A DNA stretch of 64,000 nucleotides, taken from contig NZ_CP109137.1 in NCBI RefSeq assembly GCF_035918095.1, positions 1,924,001 through 1,988,000 on the forward strand, in the 5' to 3' direction. Shown here in pieces: positions 59,968 through 64,000 of this stretch; the stretch's first letter is position 1; every line of letters begins with the position of its first letter. A program made the position numbers and the translations under genes. Source of the stretch: Streptomyces sp. NBC_01750. GTDB lineage: Bacteria > Actinomycetota > Actinomycetes > Streptomycetales > Streptomycetaceae. A model generated the notes under the pieces. The model saw only the letters and a list, made by a program, of their open reading frames with translations. It was not told the DNA's origin and searched no databases.

Positions 59968-60897
59968 TCACTGATCAGATGGAGTGATGCGGCGTCCCGT
60001 GAGGCGCGTCGGCTGGATCGACACCCACAGCTCGCGGTTGCCCCCTGCCCACGGTTCGGTGTGGGCCCGCTCGGCCAGCCGGCGCACGTCGTCGGGCTCG
60101 GTAACCGCCCGCGCGGGGCCGACGGCGAGCACGCTCCAGCCCCGGCTCATGGCCTCGTCCACATGGTCCACCTCGAAGGCGACGTCTGTTCCCACAGCCA
60201 CTGCCGGGCTGGAGCCAGGGGCGGTCCTGAAGAGGATCGCGTCGTCGATGACCTCGTAGTTCACCGGGATGACCGCCGGGCCATCGGGCGTGGATACCGC
60301 GACGCGCCCGACGCCATGTGTGGAGAGCCGGGAGCGGCATTCCTCCGCGGTCAGGTCCTGCAGCCGGGGGTGGAGGAGCGCCTGTCCCTGGCCGGGCGGC
60401 AGATCGATGCCGGCTCCGCGTAGGTCGGCGACCCTGGTCCCCAGGGCGCCGGCCAGCCTGATGAGAGTCGCCGGGCTCGGGTCGGCCGGCCGCTCTTCGA
60501 GATACTTCAGGTACGCCGGTGCCATTCCGGCGCGGCGAGCCGCTTCCGCCTGGGTAAGTCCCTGGCGTTTGCGTTCGAGGGCCACGCGCCGGCCGATGTC
60601 GCCGGGGTCGGGCGCTCGTTGTGACGGGGTCGTGTCGGACCCGGCGACCGCCTCCCCTCCTGAATCGTCCGTCCTCGGGAAGGACAGGTGTCGGGGCGCT
60701 TTGGGCCCGTGCTCGATGTGTTGTACATGCGCGTCGGGCCCGGGGAACACCAGCGTGATCCGTTCGGTATCCGACCAGCGAACGTCGTAGGGAGGCGTGC
60801 CGTCCTCGTGGTGGAGTCCGACGATCTCGCCGTCCCGTCCGGTTACGCCCGTGGTCGGGCTTTCCACCACGAGTTGATCACCGAGTTGGGCTCGCAT
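59968..60897 (-). CDS. DUF1918 - XRE helix-turn-helix - PNPOx fusion protein
   Basis: A 309-residue, three-part protein. DUF1918 (~1-60: MRAQLGDQLVVESPTTGVTG, LVFPGPDAHVQHIEHG); an XRE-type helix-turn-helix (~100-162: GLTQAEAARRAGMAPAYLKY, PATLIRLAGALGTRVADL); and a PNPOx split barrel (~180-305: GRVAVSTPDGPAVIPVNYEV, VAFEVDHVDEAMSRGWSVLA). The last part suggests a flavin- or F420-bound redox sensor attached to a DNA-binding domain. ATG 60897 has GGAAGG 13 bases upstream; a nearby GTG is too close. Two boxes lie 84 bp upstream. It could be a local regulator. Confidence 0.85.
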   Translation of the reverse strand: MRAQLGDQLVVESPTTGVTGRDGEIVGLHHEDGTPPYDVRWSDTERITLVFPGPDAHVQHIEHGPKAPRHLSFPRTDDSGGEAVAGSDTTPSQRAPDPGDIGRRVALERKRQGLTQAEAARRAGMAPAYLKYLEERPADPSPATLIRLAGALGTRVADLRGAGIDLPPGQGQALLHPRLQDLTAEECRSRLSTHGVGRVAVSTPDGPAVIPVNYEVIDDAILFRTAPGSSPAVAVGTDVAFEVDHVDEAMSRGWSVLAVGPARAVTEPDDVRRLAERAHTEPWAGGNRELWVSIQPTRLTGRRITPSDQ

Positions 60898-60980
60898 GAC
60901 CGTCACCGCCTTCCGGCTCATCGCACCCAACGTGCCACGCCCTAGCATGCCGACGCATGAGGCGACATGCCCTGCTGAAA

Positions 60981-61014
60981 GGGCCGACCGGACCTACATC
61001 GGGCCGACCGGGCC
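60981..61014. promoter_or_regulatory. Tandem DosR-like boxes, 20 bp apart
   Basis: GGGCCGACCGGACC (60981-60994) and GGGCCGACCGGGCC (61001-61014) are near-identical copies exactly 20 bp apart, 84 bp before the fusion-protein start at 60897. Confidence 0.65.
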
Positions 61015-61131
61015 CCGAACTGGCGCCGGGCAGCTCATCCGATGTCTACGCTCCGAAGCAATGCTTCCGTCGCGAGGCCACGCGGTCACGCACCGTGCCC
61101 GGTGGGCTGTCGCACCGTCCATGTCCTGGCG

Positions 61132-63510
61132 CTACTCCTGGGGCAGGATGAGCGTGCAGGATTCCCCGGGCGCCACCGAGACCGTCCGGTCCGGCAGGGC
61201 GATGTCGATCGGGGAGCGGTCGGATTCGGGCACGGTGATCTGCAGCTCCCCCGCGCGCAGCCGGAGCCGTACGCCCCAGTGGCCCTGGTAACGGATCGCG
61301 AAGCCGTACTCCGACAGCTCCGGCAGCGGCACCGGGTTGAGCCGCAGCGCACCGCCCCGGGTCTCCAGGCCGGTCAGTCCTCGTTGCACGAGATCGAGGG
61401 TGCCGGCCATGGCGCCGAGGTGAATGCCCTCGCCGGTGGTGCCACCCTGCAGATCGGCGATGTCTCCTGCCAGTGCCTCCTGGCAGAACGTCCAGGCTTC
61501 CGCGCGCCGCACTCTCGCCAGCACCCAGCCGTGCACGAGGCTGCTGAGCGTCGAGCCGTGACTGGTGCGGCGCAGGTAGTAGTCGACGGTCCGCTGCCAG
61601 ACGGTGTCGTCCACCTCGTAGCCGAGCTGACGGAAGAGCCCCTGGAGCTCGGCCGGTGAGAAGAGATATCCGAGCATCAGCACGTCGGCCTGCTTCGATG
61701 CCTGGTACCGGTTGACCGTGTCGCCCTCGGCCTCAAGAATCCGGTCGAGGCGCCGGATGTCGCCGTAGCGGTCCCGGTAGCTGTCCCAGTCGAGTTCAGC
61801 GAGCTCGCCATAGCCCTCGAACTGGCTGATCACCCCGGCATGGAAGGGGACATGCAACTTGCGGGAGACCTCCTCCCACGCATCGGGCTCGCCGTCGGCG
61901 AGCCCGATGCGCTCGGCCAAGTCTCGGCGGCGCGGTTCCGCGAGAGAGTGCAGCACGTCGAGGGCGCGGGCGAGCACCCAGGCCGCGGTGACATTGGTGT
62001 ACGTGTTGTCGTCGAGGCCCGGCTCCTTCGCCCCGGGATAGGCGTCGTGATACTCGTCGGGGCCGACGACTCCGCGGATCCGGTAGCGGCCCAGCGTCTC
62101 GTCGTACACCGCCGCGTCCGCCCAGAACCGGGCGATCTGCAGCAGCATCTCGGCGCCCTTGGTGTGCAGGAACTCCGTGTCGCCACTCGCCTCGCAGTAC
62201 TGCCACACGTTGTACGCGATCGCCGAGCCGACATGGTGCTGGAGCCGGGAGTGGTCGGGCAGCCAGCGCCCCGAGCGCGGATTGAGGTGCAGCTGCTGGG
62301 TCTCCTCGCGGCCGTTGCTGCCGCTCTGCCAGGGGTACATGGCCCCGGCCCGTCCCGCGTCACGGGCTGCGAAGCAAGCTCGTTCCAGACGCCGGTGGCG
62401 GTAGCCGAGCAGGGCCCGGGAGACCTCGGGGAAGTGGAGGTTCAGAAAGGGCAGGACGAACAGTTCGTCCCAGAAGACGTGCCCTCGGTAGGCCTCGCCG
62501 TGCAGCCCGCGGGCCGGGACACCGACGTCCAGGTCCGCGGTGTGCGGGGACAGGGTCTGCAGGACGTGGAAGAGGTGGAACCGCAGGATGGGGCCCGCGC
62601 TGTTCGGCACGTCGAGTTCGGCGGTGCGCCACAGCTGCTGCCAGGCCGTGCGGTGCGAGGCCAGCAGGGCATCGAAGTCCGGGGCACGGCCCACCCGGTC
62701 GACGGCGGCGTGCAGCGGATCGCTGATCGCCCGGTCCCGGGAGGTGTGCAGGGCGGCCGTCTTGTCGACGGTGACGGTCCGGCCCGCGGCCAGGGGAAGG
62801 CGCAGGACGTGGGCAACCCGCAGGTCCTCGTGGCGGGTGGTGGCCTGGGCCGGGACGTCAGCCACGGTGCGGGCGGCCAGGCCCACCCGGATGTCGGAGG
62901 TACTGGTGCGGCAGCGCATCCACACGGTGTCCGACGCGGAGGTCCCCGTGTGAACGTGGGTGAGATGACGGCTGGCCAGTTGTCCGTAGCGCTCGACGCC
63001 GGTGTTGGCGATCGCTCCATCGAGCGCCGACTCGACCTCGATCTCCCCGGACCAGCCCTCGGCAGTGAACTCGGTGCGCAGCAAGGCAAGATGAGGGTGG
63101 GCCATGTGGACCACGCGCAGCTGTCGTACAGCGACGCGCCGGCCGTTCTCATCCTCGTACCGCAGCGTGCGCTCCAGCGTGCCTGCGTGCAGGTCCAGCG
63201 CCTGGTGGTGGTCGAGGAGCTTGTGGGTGTCAGGGGAGAGCCAATTCCCGGAGCCCGTACGGAAACGCAGCGGCAGCCAGTTGGGCAGATTGGCCATGTC
63301 CTCGTTCTCGACGTGCCGTCCCGCCACGTCCGAGGTCAGCCGGTTGTAGCAGCCGGCCACGTACGTGCCCGGATAGTGGACGGAGTCCGCCGTGCACTCG
63401 GGCGCCGCGCCACGGGTCGCGAAGTAGCCGTTGCCGAGCGTGCACAGCGACTCGCGCAGCCGCTCCTGTGCCGGGTCGTAGCCTTCGTACTCCCAGGTCC
63501 AGTCGCGCAT
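61132..63510 (-). CDS. GH65 family glycoside phosphorylase
   Basis: A 792-residue inverting phosphorylase of the maltose/trehalose/kojibiose type. N-terminal beta-sandwich: SLCTLGNGYFATRGAAPE. Catalytic barrel: GHVFWDELFVLPFLNLHFPE, and the general acid Glu486 in VVGPDEYHDAYPGAKEPG. Phosphate-binding region: YYLRRTSHGSTLSSLVHGWV. It cleaves an alpha-linked disaccharide with phosphate to give beta-glucose 1-phosphate; which disaccharide is not visible. It follows the HAD gene by two bases, as in the mycobacterial Rv3400-Rv3401 pair. A C-terminal relic is at 293-612. Confidence 0.92.
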   Translation of the reverse strand: MRDWTWEYEGYDPAQERLRESLCTLGNGYFATRGAAPECTADSVHYPGTYVAGCYNRLTSDVAGRHVENEDMANLPNWLPLRFRTGSGNWLSPDTHKLLDHHQALDLHAGTLERTLRYEDENGRRVAVRQLRVVHMAHPHLALLRTEFTAEGWSGEIEVESALDGAIANTGVERYGQLASRHLTHVHTGTSASDTVWMRCRTSTSDIRVGLAARTVADVPAQATTRHEDLRVAHVLRLPLAAGRTVTVDKTAALHTSRDRAISDPLHAAVDRVGRAPDFDALLASHRTAWQQLWRTAELDVPNSAGPILRFHLFHVLQTLSPHTADLDVGVPARGLHGEAYRGHVFWDELFVLPFLNLHFPEVSRALLGYRHRRLERACFAARDAGRAGAMYPWQSGSNGREETQQLHLNPRSGRWLPDHSRLQHHVGSAIAYNVWQYCEASGDTEFLHTKGAEMLLQIARFWADAAVYDETLGRYRIRGVVGPDEYHDAYPGAKEPGLDDNTYTNVTAAWVLARALDVLHSLAEPRRRDLAERIGLADGEPDAWEEVSRKLHVPFHAGVISQFEGYGELAELDWDSYRDRYGDIRRLDRILEAEGDTVNRYQASKQADVLMLGYLFSPAELQGLFRQLGYEVDDTVWQRTVDYYLRRTSHGSTLSSLVHGWVLARVRRAEAWTFCQEALAGDIADLQGGTTGEGIHLGAMAGTLDLVQRGLTGLETRGGALRLNPVPLPELSEYGFAIRYQGHWGVRLRLRAGELQITVPESDRSPIDIALPDRTVSVAPGESCTLILPQE

Positions 63511-63512
63511 CG

Positions 63513-64000
63513 TCAGCCCTCCGGGCAGTCGCTGTCGGTGAGGAGTTCCGCGAGGTCGCGGACCACGATGTCCGCGCCGTGCTTCAGCAGTTCAGCGCGG
63601 CTCTGCGGCGTACGTGCCCGGTCCACGCCGATGACCAGGCCGAAGCCGCCGCGCTGCCCGGCCTCGACTCCGGCCAGGGCGTCCTCGACGACCGCGGTAC
63701 GGGAGGCGGAGGCGCCGAGGCGGCGGGCTGCCTCCAGGAAGAGGGCGGGGTCGGGTTTGCCGGGCAGATGCAGGCGTGCCGCTTCGCCGCCGTCCACAAG
63801 AGCGTCGAAGAGGCTCAGCACTCCCGCGTGCTCGAGGAGTTCGCGGGCGTGCCGGGAGGCGGAGGCGGCGGCCAGGGGTACGCCGGCGGAGCGCAGGGTG
63901 TGCAGCAGCCGGACCGTGCCCGGGTAGGCGTCGACGCCGTGCTCACGCAGCCGCGTGGTGAACAGTCGCTCCTTGCTTGCGGCGACTTCCTGCACTTCCG
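63513..64000 (-). CDS. Beta-phosphoglucomutase-like HAD hydrolase (partial at window edge)
   Basis: The frame is open to base 64000, so the N-terminal nucleophile motif lies outside. Seen here are a cap segment (KERLFTTRLREHGVDAYPGT), motif II (GVPLAAASASRHARELLEHA), LHLPGKPDPALFLEAARRLG with the motif III lysine, and VVEDALAGVEAGQRGGFGLV with the motif IV acidic pair. It should convert beta-glucose 1-phosphate from the GH65 enzyme into glucose 6-phosphate. The stop is two bases before the GH65 start. Confidence 0.88.
   Translation of the reverse strand, partial: EVQEVAASKERLFTTRLREHGVDAYPGTVRLLHTLRSAGVPLAAASASRHARELLEHAGVLSLFDALVDGGEAARLHLPGKPDPALFLEAARRLGASASRTAVVEDALAGVEAGQRGGFGLVIGVDRARTPQSRAELLKHGADIVVRDLAELLTDSDCPEG

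Overview
The window is high-G+C actinobacterial DNA and most resembles a Streptomyces chromosome. Codon use, GTG starts, GTGA/ATGA gene overlaps and gene content all fit. Its theme is a hypoxia/dormancy stress cluster of the kind controlled by DosR/DevR in Mycobacterium and by OsdR in Streptomyces. It carries ten intact UspA-type universal stress proteins, five intact CBS-CBS-BON proteins, an HRP1-like CBS protein, a heme-GAF (DevS/DosS-type) sensor kinase, a hibernation factor, two P-type ATPases, a TrkA pair, an Acg-like nitroreductase, nicotinate phosphoribosyltransferase, an alcohol dehydrogenase, a lactate dehydrogenase, a kinase-like Rv2004c homologue, an Rv1733c-like membrane protein and PNPOx-fold proteins. 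No response regulator is encoded here.

Layout. 0-6 kb: the 3' end of a DNA polymerase IV gene, a GH65 remnant, two divergent stress proteins and several broken copies of genes found intact further right. 6-11 kb: a partly decayed arsenic-type island (MFS, FAD oxidoreductase, Cys-rich peptide, arsO-like, arsR, GNAT remnant). 11.8-23.7 kb: a segment between two direct repeats that carry the 3' half of a tRNA-Met gene. It holds a Tn3-family transposase remnant, a broken sensor kinase, an SPFH protein, a helicase remnant, vapBC, and stress and hibernation genes. 24-27.6 kb: a persulfide module (MFS, MBL-rhodanese, ArsR-rhodanese). 28-61 kb: the main stress cluster. 61-64 kb: a GH65 phosphorylase with a beta-phosphoglucomutase-like HAD protein.

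The most striking signal is a recurring 14-bp inverted repeat, roughly GGGNC-N4-GNCCC with a GGNCC variant. It lies upstream of about twenty stress genes, typically 60-130 bp before the start codon and often as two copies about 20 bp apart. Its geometry matches the core of the mycobacterial DosR box, so it probably marks one regulon. Under low oxygen the kinase and an unlinked regulator would be expected to induce redox balancing (alcohol and lactate dehydrogenases, NAD salvage), ion transport, ribosome hibernation and the Usp/CBS nucleotide-binding proteins.

Many genes are broken by frameshifts or internal deletions. Several broken ones have intact relatives at 41-63 kb, which suggests that the left part is a decaying second copy of the cluster. 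All functional statements rest on reading the translated sequence. No database search was run.
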